From positions 1-64,000 of the forward strand of contig JADDOH010010024.1 of assembly GCA_016648135.1 (NCBI GenBank): 64,000 nt of DNA. The letters run 5' to 3'. Shown here piece after piece: positions 22,986 through 35,157 of this stretch. The notes under the pieces are model-generated. The model worked only from the letters and a program-made list of their open reading frames with translations. It ran no database searches and was not told the origin of the DNA. This DNA is from Agrypnia vestita (lineage: Eukaryota > Arthropoda > Insecta > Trichoptera > Phryganeidae). Position 1 is the stretch's first letter, and the number at the start of each line of letters is the position of its first letter. The translations under genes and the position numbers were made by a program.

Positions 22986-25099
22986 GATATATGGTTGAAA
23001 CTGATTTAGAATATATGTATATACAACTTACAAGTAATTGTGTAATGTGTGGATATTCTTACGGTGGAATTGGTAATATAATTCGTGGTTGACGATAAAT
23101 ATGGTCAATGACCTAAATTTGAACAAATTATTTTTAAACAACTCATTTTGCAGCCTACGTACATAACTAAACTTGGCTTTCGTGTTCCGTTACCGCAAAT
23201 AATTTTGACACAATTTTTAAAATGGCACACCAGTGTGACTGGCCGGCGTGCTGTAGATGCATATTTACATGCTATCATAAACGTAAGGCTGAACCAGATT
23301 GAATGGACTTGCTACCTGCAGTAATTATGCCTGGAAACAGAGTTGTCGCGGCACAGGGAACCGTTAAAATCATCGTAAATAACCCAAGAAGATAGTTCAG
23401 CGATGTTACGCACAGATGGCTGACCTGCTAAGTTACTCGATTCTCTTGGGCTATATCTATATTGTTGGCAATTAAAAAAAAATCAAGCGAGCATTTACCG
23501 CTTTTTACGCGAACCTTCACCAACAGCCATCGAGAAATGTTGCCTACTACAACAGCATTGAAATGCTTTTCTTTTTGGCTCAACAAAAGGCGTATTATTA
23601 CAGCGGTCTAAAAATGTAAAATTCATGATCGGTGTTGACAATAATGTTCATGTTATTATTCGGGTTAATCGATTACGTACCCCTCATTTCATGCCATCGA
23701 AAAATTAGGCAGTCGTAAATAAATCACAAGAGAGCGAAAGCAATAACCATTTAAAAAATTTAATAACTAAACAGTTACACATTCATCGTAGGAGCTTATA
23801 TTTTTCAACAGATAAATAATGAATTGAAAACGTAATCCACGAATGTAATAATCACAAATTCTACTATCGTCAATTGATTTGGCAGTTACTTCGTGGCTAA
23901 TCAAAGAACATATTTTAATTAAAATATATTCTTTGATTAGCATTGTATAACACGCATATTTTTTTATAACGATTTGTTATTATTTCACTACTAATTTTCA
24001 GGAGAACTTTCCGTGGACAGGTGTAAATGATAGATAAAAATTTTATCAGGCGGAGCAGTTGGGTATGAGGAGATGGGTGAGATTTTGGCATGATGTGATT
24101 CTTAGAAATATGTCAGTAAACACTTCGCATCTATTAAAAACAACAAACATAAAAAAAGTATCTCGGAAACGTTCGTAACCAGCCTTATTCGCCATCTTCT
24201 GTCAAAATTGTAGCTTTAACTTAAACACTAGCTTAAAAAAAATCTTTAGAAATTCTTAACTCTGTTAATGTTCGACATAGCGAGAAAATAACAACGAATA
24301 GACAAAATCTACCTGATTCTGAATCTACCTGACTAGAACGTTTTTTTTGTAATGAAAAGATTGCTTTAATTAATATGTAAGATAATAATGAACGAATACA
24401 ATATATAAATAATAACTAAACAACTCGTTCTAAATCTGTATAAATTTACATTAAACTTTTTTTCAAAAATTTAATTAATATAAACATTAAACGTTAATAA
24501 ATCTTTAATGCACGGTAATTCACTTTTTCTTTATTACGCACCATGTTTTCTAAAAAATGGGGAGTTTCCCTAAACTATTAATTTTCTTGAGTAAAAACCT
24601 TCTCCTATATATTTACGTCCTAACTAATTATGAGTTCCTCGCTATTGTTAATCTCGTAAATATTTGTAAAATTTATTCTACATGAAAAAAATATCTTCAA
24701 ACATATATATTCCATGTCTCAAATAATATATCAATAATAAAGAACATTAATATTGAAAAGGATTTCGGTGCTTAAGGATCTCTGTAATAAAAATAATCTT
24801 AATGCTTCCCCTGGATGAAAACAGGGGTTGACTGAAACGGATTAAATAAAAATGGAAATTTATTCCAATCCAAAAATCCAATCTTACTAAAACTTCTTTA
24901 AAAAATTATGTTTTCATTTTCATAGCGAATTTAATTTACAAAGAAATGTAGGTACTTTACATTTACGTTACGTGGTAGGATGTAAATATTCAGAGCTGAT
25001 AAGAATTTTGTAAACCACCAGTCAGATAATTAAAAAAAATAAGACAAAATTATATAATAATGACGCTCAAAGTATTGAGTTGTAAAAATCTATCCTGAT
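22986..25099. other. Noncoding intronic DNA
   Basis: It contains one hairpin (23896). A loosely inverted pair (ataacccaagaagatag at 23378; ctcttgggctat at 23444) may be a decayed MITE. No coding sequence supported. Confidence 0.45.
23896..23941. repeat. 21 bp stem-loop, one mismatch
   Basis: gctaatcaaagaacatattt-t, loop aatt, and the inverted arm ending ctttgattagc. It is AT-rich, with no associated feature. Confidence 0.8.
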
Positions 25100-25960
25100 C
25101 ATTGTCGATTACTTTTTTAAGTTTCATGAAAAGAATTAAAACTCATACTTACAGAAACGTAAACTCGAATATTTAAAATAATTGAAGCATACAAAAACGT
25201 TCTTAAAAAAACGATCGTAACATTCGTGCAAAAGTAAACAGAATCCGATAGCCGACAAGAATTCAATATTGCTTCGTTATTAAGACGTTGTTCCTTTTGA
25301 AAAAAAGGGTGCATTTTCAAAAAAAGTCTACCCACTTTCGTGTTTTATCGATTTTCGGCCTAAAACGGTTCCGTATTCAAAAGCTTCGAAACTATACAAC
25401 TTTGACAGCCGTATTGAATTTCGAATGAATGAATGTGTTTTTTTTTTTAAACAAATATCTGACAATTACTTCGTTTTTAATATATAATTTCTCGAATATC
25501 ACTTTTCATAGTTTTTGGCGTGGTGACAAACAAAAACTTGGCATGGGAAATATAGAAATCTTTACGAGAAGTCCCTTTTTGGCATTTCTTGGATTACACA
25601 GCTAAAATTGAAATTTAGTAAACAGTTCTAAGTTTCATTAAATAACCAATAATAATTATAATTACGTCAGATTTTTAATTGAGCATCTTTATGATTGGTA
25701 CTTGATTCAAGATGGTCGACAATACAGTATTTATATTGCTGGAAGATTAATTTCAAGTGAATATATTTTTGACAGTTTAATGGATGCGCGCGCATTTCAA
25801 TAGAAGTTGCACGGTGCGCATGCGCAGCGTGCGACTTTTGTTACAACAAAAAAATCCATATAAATTCCGTTACAACAAAATTTTTACCCTGAATGCGCCA
25901 ATGGGAGTACATATATATTTAACTTCAAAAATATTTATTCATTATTTCAATATGACCTTG
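25100..25960. repeat. Relative of the 54.0-55.5 kb TIR element
   Basis: Shared blocks, inverted with respect to 54-55.5 kb, are atcgattttcggcctaaaac, gaatgaatgaatgtgttt, tctgacaattactt, atttctcgaatatcactttt, caaacaaaaacttggcatgg and ttaccctgaatgcgcca. Both copies also have a gttgcacggtgcgc segment. The terminal repeats were not found here. Confidence 0.55.
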
Positions 25961-26529
25961 GAATTCAAGCACTCTTTAGATTTGCAGTAATTTTGTACCT
26001 CGTTCACTCTCCCAAACCCGTTATTTAGTATATTAAATTTTAATTTTATTTTCTATGGTGTTTCTTATTCCTCAACCATAATAAATTTCACTCTGCAACA
26101 TGTAATTCTCATTTTATTTAATGTTATAAAATGTTCCTACATGATACCTTAATCTAACACTAGTGCTAAAAATCTGGGTCAATAAAGACCTAATCTAATC
26201 TAAATTAATCCTAATCTGTAATCTGTCTTAATTATTGTCTGTGATTTATTTTATTTTGTGGGAAACTGTGTGCGATCGAAATGAATAAATTAAAACAAAT
26301 ATTACAAAAACAAAAAAATATTAACAAACGAGTTAATCGAAAACCTTAAAAAGCTTTGAAGAAGTAAAGTATTCGAAGATATCGTTGCTTATTCAAAAAT
26401 ATTGATTTTTAAGACAAAATGTATCCAGGATTTCCATCCCGCAAAGCTGTAAATAAAATAATCTGATTTTACAAAACATACCCTACAATACAATACAACT
26501 AACCGTATTTTCCATGAATATTCTCGAAA

Positions 26530-26860
26530 GAGTTTTGGAAAATATTTCAAATGTAATAATTTATGCCTCCTACTTCAGAAGAATGCTTTAATTAAATTGG
26601 AATTTTTAACGCCTTTCATTTTTTAACGTTTAACTCTGTTAGTTGTTTAAAAATGCACAAAACTCTCAACAAGGCATAAAATAAAACTAACAAAGTAGGT
26701 ACCTACTACCTGTGTGGTATAATTTATCTCGTAAAAAGTGCGTTTTCTGAATGTGTCAGAAATGCAATAATTTATGCCTCCTATTTCAAGAGAATGCTTC
26801 AATTTAATTGGATTTTTTTTTAAACTTTCATTTTTCAGCGTTTACTGCTACTAAGTAGTC
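26530..26860 (+). repeat. Diverged 230 bp direct duplication
   Basis: gtaataatttatgcctccta, then cttcagaagaatgcttt (26550) recurs as gcaataatttatgcctccta, then tttcaagagaatgcttc (26764), each followed by an aattggaWttttt and cttcattttt stretch. Confidence 0.6.
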
Positions 26861-27289
26861 ACTGTAAAATAGCATAAAACACTCAAAATTGCGCACAACT
26901 TAAATATCTTAACACGTACTAAAAAAATACTATCATTTAACCTGTTAAAATGCATTTTTCTAATGAATTTAGCTCAATTAACATAAATTGGTATGCAAAT
27001 TCTACAGATCCGTATTTCCGTATTCGCACATTCCCTTAGCGTATGGAAAGTACAACGGCACATACATATTCTTGCACACCCACACTCTTTCTTGTCACAA
27101 ATTTATTTTTTACTTACATTGTCATATACCTACATTCTCAAACCTTAATTTTCGGACATACATCTTACAGACAAAATTACCCAAAAATAACTCTAAGAAA
27201 AAAATTTAAATCCAAAATATTTTTTATTGCGATATCAATTTACGATTTAATATTGATGACGTGATTACTCAGCGCGGATTTCATCACAA

Positions 27290-27440
27290 CGCGATGCACT
27301 TTGAGGTTAGGTCTATATTAGAAGCACTTCCAGCGGGGAGAAGTCTCCCCCGGCAGCGGGAGGGCCGCCCCATTATTCCTTTATTTGTCGTGCGGCCTCC
27401 CCATCTCGATAACAGTATCGATTGATTTCCCCTCCAATGG
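27290..27440. other. GC-rich patch inside the proposed intron, 0.8 kb from exon 1
   Basis: It contains cggggagaagtctcccccgg, ggccgccccattattcctt, and caatggcggggctaag. It is a candidate intronic enhancer or alternative promoter by position only. Confidence 0.25.
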
Positions 27441-28210
27441 CGGGGCTAAGATTGCGAGTAATGGAATTAAATAATTACGTGTCGGTACTCCACTGTAACG
27501 CTCCCCTTCGCTGTTCTCAGATATTTAACGTCACATTTGTACTTTTCGGTTATGTGCAAATTGGATTATTTGCACGGCTTCGCAAATGGGGACGTGCAAA
27601 AGTATTTCATTCACTCTTAATAAAATATACTAAGTTGAAATTTATTGTAATAATAATTTAAAATAATATTGGTATTGCAATACTGCATGTGTGTATATAT
27701 GTTTGTTTGTGTGTGTGTGTGCAGAAGTAATGAAGGTAAATCAAACAGTCTTTAGCGTAATTGCAACATAGAATGATACACAGGTCTTTACTGTTAATTC
27801 TTCCAAGTAGGACTTTGTGTCATCTCGGTAATACACTGGTGCTTTGATATTAATAGTTGAGTGTTTTTGTAATTAGGACACGTTAACGAAATTATCGAAC
27901 ACATAATCATCAAAAAATCAAATATACTTTTTAATAGTTATATTTTATAATAATGTGGTGGGGAATTGAAATTCGCATCGTTATTATTATTCAGATAAAA
28001 ATTATTGTAATTTTTTTGTAAACAAAAGAGTACTATTACGAGATTATTTGTTCATATTGTATTATAATATAATACTTATCACAAGTATATCGCTTTTATT
28101 TAAAGCAAGTTATACTTTTAGTACACTTGTTGTGTAAACTTGTAAAAATAAGATGTGTAATTCGTAAGCAACCCTTATACAATAACAAAACATAAAATAA
28201 TGTCACTTAC

Positions 28211-28279
28211 CGCGTCCACATGAGCGACCGCCAACGACGCCAGCAACAGCCCATAAAGTCTCCACCAACTAAACGCCAT
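28211..28279 (-). CDS. First coding exon of a secreted or membrane protein (signal peptide)
   Basis: Read on the minus strand, the ATG at 28279 sits in an ACCATGG context, close to the ideal animal initiation context. It opens 23 codons: a short start (MAFSWWRLYG), a hydrophobic core (LLLASLAVA) and a small polar end (HVDA), which is the architecture of a cleavable signal peptide. The frame then meets GTAAGTG at 28210, a textbook 5' splice site, in phase 0. A weaker upstream ATG at 28286 (C at -3) opens an overlapping five-codon frame. The coding bases lie at the edge of a CpG-rich block in otherwise AT-rich DNA, as expected for a first exon. The exon at 7058-7190 starts in the matching phase and encodes a secreted-type cysteine-rich module, so I infer that they belong together. 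The gene itself is not identified. Confidence 0.72.
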
Positions 28280-28690
28280 GGTACATTCGAAATATTTGGA
28301 GTTTGGATAATTTTCGCACAAGACAATCTAAATTAGAAAAACGTGTCGACGGAAACGCGGCAAACAGCGAAAACGCAAGCTCCGTTCGTGGAAGCTGCTG
28401 GCCAACTCGAATCGCGCGCGCCTCTGAGAAAGTTACCGCGCTGACTAAACCCACACCGCTCGGTGCAAATAACCCGAGCAAGAAAGTAGGGGGAGCCGCG
28501 GTTGAGGAGGAAAAGCTTCTCGCCCGCCCCGGGAAGAAAGCGAGTGAAAGGTCCGCCGCTTTTTATCCGCTCCTTTCTACGTTGGCGTGCTGGCGGCGTG
28601 CGCGGCCGCGTGCTGGTCGGACGGCCGACGGATGCAGTCGGCTCGAACCCCCGTTAAATTGCAAGTTTCCATAAGTTTTGCGGACGAACT
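28280..28690 (-). promoter_or_regulatory. CpG-rich promoter and 5' UTR region of the EB-module gene
   Basis: About 400 bp with many CpG and GC boxes lies directly upstream of the signal-peptide ATG and contrasts sharply with the AT-rich flanks. On the minus strand a TATA-like GGATAAAAAG (28568-28559) is followed about 20 bases later by TTTCACTC, a passable initiator; that spacing is slightly short for a TATA box. A 5' UTR of roughly 260 bases would follow. A plus-strand frame across the same bases is a product of the GC bias. The promoter role is inferred from position and composition. Confidence 0.45.
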
Positions 28691-29504
28691 GCGATGATAT
28701 GGCGAAGCGACGGAATGTCCGATGCAGAATTGTTGACCTATTTTTCGCTTTCGAATACGTTCACGGTGAGTTATTGACATTTTATGCATAAAACGAGAAC
28801 ATAAATTATGTGTTAAAAACCAAATAGAATAAAAAATAATTCATCTCGTCATAAACAAAACAAATTAAGTAGTTTTACATACAATTTATGTGATTAATAA
28901 TTATTTTAAGATTTATAAGCTTTCTTTACGTCTTGCATATTAAGTTATTTTATTTTCGTATTAATAAAACGTATTTTTAGTACCTAGTTTTCACCAATTT
29001 ATCTTTTTTCGGATAACGAAAACACCATTGGCACCAAAATGCACGGAACACTTCAGAACATCCGGCCTCTACTGCAAATATATACGAAAGTCTAGTAAAT
29101 CTTTATTACCCTTAAAATTGGGTTAATTTAATATAGTAATTGCCATTATATTTCACAATGCACCATGTTTTCAAAATGTCTCAATAACTGGCATTTATAA
29201 AAATTATCTAGTCTTATAAAAATGTGAATAACAAAAGTTTACCCTCTTGAATATTAACATTTGACCTTTGGAAATCGTGCCAAGACATCAGCAGGGGCAT
29301 CGAACGTTCAACCCTTTTAATTCACACGAATTCGATAGATACCAAAAATCCACCCTAAGAATTTAAAACGTTACCTTCTCCAATACCTGCCTTGGTTTCA
29401 TTATTGTCAAGACCTGAGTGAAAGTAACCTAATTCTGATTGAATTCGCATAATATTTGAGAACGTAGATAACTACATTTTTATACCAAAATATTGTTTCA
29501 TTTG
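28691..29504. other. Upstream flank of the EB-module gene
   Basis: AT-rich; nothing recognised before the RTE element. Confidence 0.5.
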
Positions 29505-30916
29505 ATCATCATCATCATCATTCTTGGCACTACAACCCTTGGTGGGTCTTGGCCTCCTCAATAATTTTCCTCCACTCATCTCGGTCTTGTGCAAGCTCTC
29601 TCCAGTTTCGAAGCTCTAAGGCAGAGATATCTTTGAGGACGTTGTCACTCCATCTTAATTTCGGCCTTCCTAAGCTCCTTCGCCCTATTGGCCTTGAGTT
29701 CAGCAGGGACTTTGGTGCTTGATGCTCGGACATTCTCTCCACATGACCCAGCCACCGAAGTCTTCCCAGTTTTATAAATTTTGTGACGTTTGGCTCCTTA
29801 AATAGACTATAGAGCTCATTTTTATAACGTCTGCGCCAAAGTCCATTTTCTAGAACCGGTCCGAAGATACGCCTCAAAATTTTCCTTTCAAAAACGTCCA
29901 GTGCTCGCTCATTCCTCTTAGTACCCACGTCTCAGCTGCGTACGTGAGCACTGGCCTAATAAGCGTTTTGTACACTAATATATTGGTGTTTCTGGACAGC
30001 AGTCTGGATTTTATCTGCTTTTGTAGGCGGAAAAAACAGCGATTTGCGCTCACTATGCGCTTCTGGATCTCCTCTGTAGTATTGTTGTTGCTTGTTATCA
30101 CGGATCCTAGGTATGTAAATCTTGGTACGGTTTCAAAATTTTGACTTCCACACGAGAGAGTTGGGATTTGTTGCACATGTGCCATGTATTTGGTCTTCTG
30201 CTGGTTTACTATGAGACCCATGTTTTTGGCAGAACTTTCAAGATTTATGAAGGCATTACATAAAGCATCGGGAGTTCTCGCAATTATGTCGATATCATCA
30301 GCGTAAGCTAATAGTTGCACAGAGTTGTCAAATATCGTTGCTCTTATCTCAATTCCTGAGTCACGAATAACTTTTTCTCAGGCTATGTTGAATAAGAGGC
30401 AGGCCAATCCATCTCCTTGTCTCACCCCGTGGAGCACTTCAAAGGGCTCGGACAGATCACTGCCAACCCTGACTCTACACGTTACTGGGGACATTGTTAG
30501 TTTCACCAGATTGATCAGCTTACGCGGTATTCTAAACTCACTCATTGCATTGTACAATGCATTCCTATTTATGATATCATACGCGGCCTTGAAGACTACA
30601 AAGAGATGATGAGTTTCGACATTGTGTTCTAACGATTTTTCTAAGATCTGTCTCAAGGAGAAAATTTGATCAATGCATGATTTGCCAGGCCTGAAGCCGC
30701 ATTGGTAGTTGCTAATGATTTTCTCAGACATTGGGAGCAATCTTTTGTATAGAATGTTGGACATTATTTTATAGCCGGTATTTAACAACGTTATTCCCCT
30801 ATAATTACAGCACTCGAGTTGGTCGCCTTTCTTGTGTAGTGAACACACAATTCCTAATCTCCACTCTTCGGGCATCTCTTCTTCTGTCCATACTTTTTGA
30901 ATTAGGTTGTGCAGAT
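29505..30916 (-). pseudogene. RTE-like non-LTR retrotransposon, 3' part with reverse transcriptase
   Basis: Minus-strand coding sequence for a LINE reverse transcriptase. In order are EMPEEWRLGIVCSLHKKGD, YRGITLL, the motif A region FVVFKAAYD (FxxFKAAYD in relatives), GVRQGDGLACLLFNIA, the catalytic LLAYADDIDII, YLGSVITS, the C-terminal GRLRWLGHVERM and a final WRELAQDRDEWRKIIEEA-KTH tail. A TGA follows LLFNIA (30378 region) and a frameshift follows AAETWVL (about 29928-29900), so it is dead. The 3' end abuts a (ATG)n-type tract at 29505-29520, as in RTE elements. The 5' continuation is displaced to 33610-33880 by a CR1-like insertion. Assignment to the RTE clade rests on motif style. Confidence 0.85.
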
Positions 30917-33609
30917 ATTTATTTATTTATCTTCATCTTGTTACATGACATAGGAGATGGAGCCGCTCATCTCACTAGGAAGAACCTGTGCCGAGACGAG
31001 CAGCTGAACAATATAGTGAGAACAAAAAACAATAAAGATATACAACAAAATACTATATAACTATAAGATTAATTAATTTATTAATTAATTGAGTATATAA
31101 AATGTGGATAATAAGAACTGTATATATTGTATAATATAAAAGCAATAAAGAAAGTAAAGTAAAGTAATATATATAAAAAATCATATGCATGGATAGTAAC
31201 AAAATATATATATATAATAGCACAGTTAAAAAGTATATTTAGGTATATACCTATATAAAAAAATTAAATGAATGTTTGTGTATATTAAATAGTGATAAGA
31301 AATGAAGTTTAATGAGCAAGAAATTATGACCTGTTTTCGGCAGTTGGGTATTTGTGCAAATGCAGGTGACAATAATGTCTTCTCGAATAGTGTTGTGTAA
31401 AAAGTTAAGAGTAGGGTGTCCGCACTGACTATGACAGAATGGACACCAAAGACATTTGGATATCACTTCCATTAGTCTGCATAACTCCCTTAACCATTTT
31501 TTCAAAAAGTGACAGAGTGTTTGCACTCTTAATATTTTCGGGAAGAGCATTGAAGAACAAAGGAGCCTTGTAAAAAAAACTTCTTTGTTCAAACACTGTC
31601 CTGGCATTTATTGGCTGATACATTAAAGAAGTGGACATTCTAGTATGGTAGATTTGCTGGGTTCGTTTAATAATAATTTTGATTTTATAGAATTTGCACA
31701 GAGTTTGAATAATGGCAAGCTGGCTGACAGTCATGATTTTATTTTCGCTGAATAAAAGTTGTGAGGAGTATAAAAAACTTTTTTTAAACATGATTTTTAA
31801 GATTAATTTTTGTGCATTATGTAAAGACTCTAGGGTGGTCTTATAGCAGTTTCCCCAGCAAATAATATTATAGGTTAGTAATGATTGTACAATAGCATAA
31901 TATACGGTTTTTAAAGTTTTCAAGGAATTACGGTTCCGTAATTCCTTGAAAATATATGTAAGTTTTCTAATTTTATTTGTTAACATAGTAATATGGTTGT
32001 ACCTCTTCAGGTGTTTATCAATAATTATTCCAAAGTACTTGATGTTGTCTACTCTTTCCAAAGATTAACAATTGCATTCCTGTACACAGGTATGTAATGT
32101 CAGATCATGGTCTAATGAAGGTTGGTTTTTAGAGGAAATACTGAAAGTAATATATTTGGTTTTTTGAGAATTAAGTGTAAGAAGATTATTATCAAGCCAT
32201 CTTTTTACAGTCAACAAACCTTCATTGCTTTTAGCATAGGTTTCTTCCCAAGTATCACCACTAAATACCAAGACTGTGTCATCTGCAAATGCCACAGAAA
32301 TACCAGAAAATTTTACTTTACAAAAGTCATTAATATATAATAAGAATAAAATAGGTCCCAGTAAACTACCCTGGGGTACACCATATATAACTGTATTGTT
32401 GGAACTAACATGGTCCTTTATTGTTACTATTTGTGTTCTATTTTTAAGGTATGTTCTAAACCAGTTTAGTGTCTTATTTAAAATACCCAGTGAACTGAGC
32501 TTTTTAAGGAGTATACCATGGGATACAGTATCAAAGGCCTAGGACAGATCTAAATAAACTGCCAATGTCTTACGACCCGCATCTAATGTTTCTACATCTG
32601 AGTTTATAACTTTTAATGCCGCGTCACTTGTACCTAAGTTCTCTCTGAAGCCAAATTGATTTTCTGAGAGAATTTCATATTTGTGTACATAATTCATCAA
32701 TCTTATCTTGGCTAATTTCTCTATTATTTTGGATAAGGTATTGAGAAGGCTAATTGGTCTATAATTGTTAATTTCGAAATTATCTCCTCCTTTAAATATG
32801 GGTATTACTTTGGCATTTTTACAATGATTAGGAAACACACCTTCGTTAAAACTAATATTTACAATATGTGTTATAGGTGTAACCAGTTGCGAGCGATGAT
32901 TTTTATATACCATTGCACTTATACTATCACTTCCACTTGAATAATCCGATTTGAGATTATTAATCACTTTTAAAACTTCTGTGTCGTTTTTAGGGTTATA
33001 AAGGAAACATCTTGTGTGGGATGCATTGGCTTAAAATTTTTAGTTAGATAGTCTTCACTGGTATTGTTTGAACTGCACAAGAGATCTGCAAATTTGTGGC
33101 CTATGTTACTAAAATAATTATTCACATGGTTAGTAATAAGACTTGGATTATCATTTGTAAAGACAGTATTATTGTTAATGTTCAATCTATTTACAACTTC
33201 AGGCTCCTTCTGTAGATCCAATGTTTCTTTTATAATTTTCCATTGTTGTTTTTTGTTTCCACTGACTTCGCTGAGTTTCTCTCTGTAATATGACTGTTTG
33301 GTTGTCTTTATAATTTTTGTGCACCAATTCCTATATCTTTTGTAATATGCAATCATCTCAATATTATTAGGCTCTCTAAGGCAATTTTTATGAATTTTGT
33401 CACGTTTTATAAGACATTCAACAATTCTGGAAGTTATCCAGGCCTTTAAATATTTTTTTCCCCAATGTATTCTCTACTTAAACACATTATAAAATTATCA
33501 GTAGCAATATTGACATCATTCGTAGACAAAACTGTACTCCATTTCTTCTTTCAATTCAGATTTTAGAAGATCATCATCCAAAATTTATTTAAACTTTCCA
33601 TTTTTACGA
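30917..33609 (-). mobile_element. CR1-like LINE nested in the RTE element (5' truncated, inactive)
   Basis: The minus strand carries a LINE reverse transcriptase: KVIPIFKGGDNFEINNYRPI, SLLNTLSKIIEKL, ENQFGFRENLGTSDAAL, LDLS*AFDTVSH (motif A, with TAG where lysine is expected), YGVPQGSLLGPILFLLYIND, VAFADDTVLV (catalytic FADD), SQKTKYITF, then after an in-frame TAA the C-terminal NIKYFGIIIDKHLKRYNH region. A frameshift at about 32968 separates the upstream linker (AYYKRYRNWCTKIIKT). There is no endonuclease domain, so it is 5' truncated. The 3' side ends in AAATA-type repeats at about 30917-30930, and a short aaata sequence of the RTE target appears on both sides, a likely target duplication. 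The LDLSKAFD and GVPQGS styles suit the CR1/L2 group; the exact clade is uncertain. Confidence 0.85.
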
Positions 33610-33885
33610 TGGTATTTGACAAACTCTCCACCTGCTGCTTTAAATAATTCAGCCACCAGCTCGTCTGACGCGGGGGATTTGTTGTTTTTCAGCTGTCTTA
33701 TTGCCTGTTTCACTTCCTCCAGTGAAGGGGGTTCAGAACTGTCGAAGTGTAGATCATCTCCCATGCTCTCCACCGTGTTGTGCTCAGTAGAGGACTGAGT
33801 TGTTATTGAGAACCGTGTCAAAGTACCTCACCCATCTCCTCAGGATGTCAGGCTTTTCACTCAGTATCACTGTTTCATTTGATAT
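33610..33885 (-). pseudogene. RTE-like LINE, displaced 5' part of the reverse transcriptase
   Basis: Minus-strand sequence encodes RRWVRYFDTVLNN and then PSLEEVKQAIRQLKNNKSP-ASDELVAELFKAAGGEFVKY, the segment that precedes LHNLIQKVWTEEEMPEEW at 30916. The text resumes exactly across the inserted element: FVKY here, then KYLHNLIQ on the other side. The similarity fades by about 33885, so the copy is 5' truncated and lacks the endonuclease domain. There is a frameshift between the YFDTVLNN part and the PSLEEV part. Confidence 0.8.
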
Positions 33886-34841
33886 ATTCTCATTAACAAA
33901 ATTCGGTTACTAATTTAAAAATTAAAAGTGCTTTTGAACCACTCAGTAAAAAAAATAGACAAATTTCATCTTGTAGTATAAATAATAAATTAATCGCAAT
34001 GCTAAAAAAAATCTAAGGCTTCATTTCGGAAATGGTAGGTACTTGTCGGAAGCCACTTCTGCTCGAGCGCCTAATAGTAAGTAATATTTTCTTATATCAC
34101 ATTAGATGCAATCATCTATACCTATAAAACTCAATGTCTGTCTGTGTGTATGATATTTCCATCCTCCCCATTTGACATTTACCCCTTCCCCACCCTTTGA
34201 TATATTTTCAATGCAAATCTATACCGTTCGACCGATCGGACTCAAAATTTGCAAACTTATTCTTTCGGACCGGGCGGATGCCATAGGCCACCCTCCCCTT
34301 TACCCCCTTTCCCCCTCCCCCTTTACCCATTCCTCGCCGCTTGATATATTTTCAAAGCAAATCTGTACCATTCGACCGATCAGATTTTTGTTTATTCTTT
34401 CTACTGTCGTCGAAAGTTTCGAAGACATCATTCGGACATCTCACGTTTCCAAAGCCACTTTCCGATTTTTTTTCCGAGTTCCATTCTGTACAAAAAAGCA
34501 TATCATCGATATATCCCTGTCATTAGCGGTTTCTCAATATACATACTCGTATTATATTATTGTCGCTCTACGTTAATTGTTTGACGAATGATTGCCTCAA
34601 CGACACCAATTCGTGTTATTTTTTGACCAGTGATGGCAATCGTTGTATCCGTAGACAAATCCCTCATCTGCCCTTGTCACATGTCAAAAATTTCTATCCA
34701 AATAGTGTTTCAAAACGATCAAAATAAAATTGCATGCCTTGAAAATAATATCGTCATCAATTGATCTGACAGGTTTATTCTGCATTTATTATATTTTATT
34801 TAAATCTCTGAATATAATTACGCGCAATTAAATATATAATT
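33886..34841. other. AT-rich DNA around a Helitron 5' end
   Basis: Apart from 34115-34395 nothing is recognised. Confidence 0.45.
34115..34395 (+). mobile_element. Helitron family 1, 5' end only
   Basis: It has the same start (TCTATACCTATAAAACTCAA after A) and two internal units (accgttcgaccgatcg near 34222 and accattcgaccgatcag near 34366). The 3' hairpin terminus is missing; similarity stops at about 34395. Confidence 0.7.
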
Positions 34842-35157
34842 GGCCGTATTCCGAAAATATCAATATTGGGATCTTAAAATTGTTATCTCAACACTTGACA
34901 GACGAGAATAAAAATAAAAAATTAACGAGACGTACTAGACGTATAGATACACGTCGGTGTACCTACTCGTACATCTCGTTAATTTTGCTGTTAACAATGC
35001 TGTTGTGGGGTACCGTGTCCCTGATCCCCACTTTGTACAATGTATTATAGGATGAAAACCTCTGATATGAACAAAAATCCACTGTCAGTTTTATGAAGTT
35101 AATTTAATTTTCGATTGAATTACAGTGAGTGCTTTGTCCCTCGACTTTGATAGATAA

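Larger units (their letters stand above)
25961..28200. other. Intronic DNA immediately downstream of exon 1
   Basis: It holds a taatct-rich tract (26150-26230), the 26.5 kb duplication, a (GT)n run at 27703 and the GC patch at 27290. No exon found. Confidence 0.45.
7191..28210 (-). other. Proposed first intron of the EB-module gene (about 21 kb)
   Basis: This interval runs from the GTAAGT donor after the signal-peptide exon to the CAG acceptor before the EB-module exon, and the phases agree (0 to 0). It is filled with transposon-derived sequence, satellites and hairpins that are listed separately. No other convincing minus-strand exon was found in it, but a short exon could be missed, so the intron may be subdivided. 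A transcript would settle this. Confidence 0.45.

Noticed and set aside
23320..23345. A 15-base microexon on the minus strand between tttccag and gtagcaag
   Set aside because: Splice-like signals this short occur by chance, and no linked exon was found.
28303..28674. 123-codon plus-strand frame in the CpG block
   Set aside because: It is antisense to the promoter and 5' UTR of the minus-strand gene and explained by GC bias.
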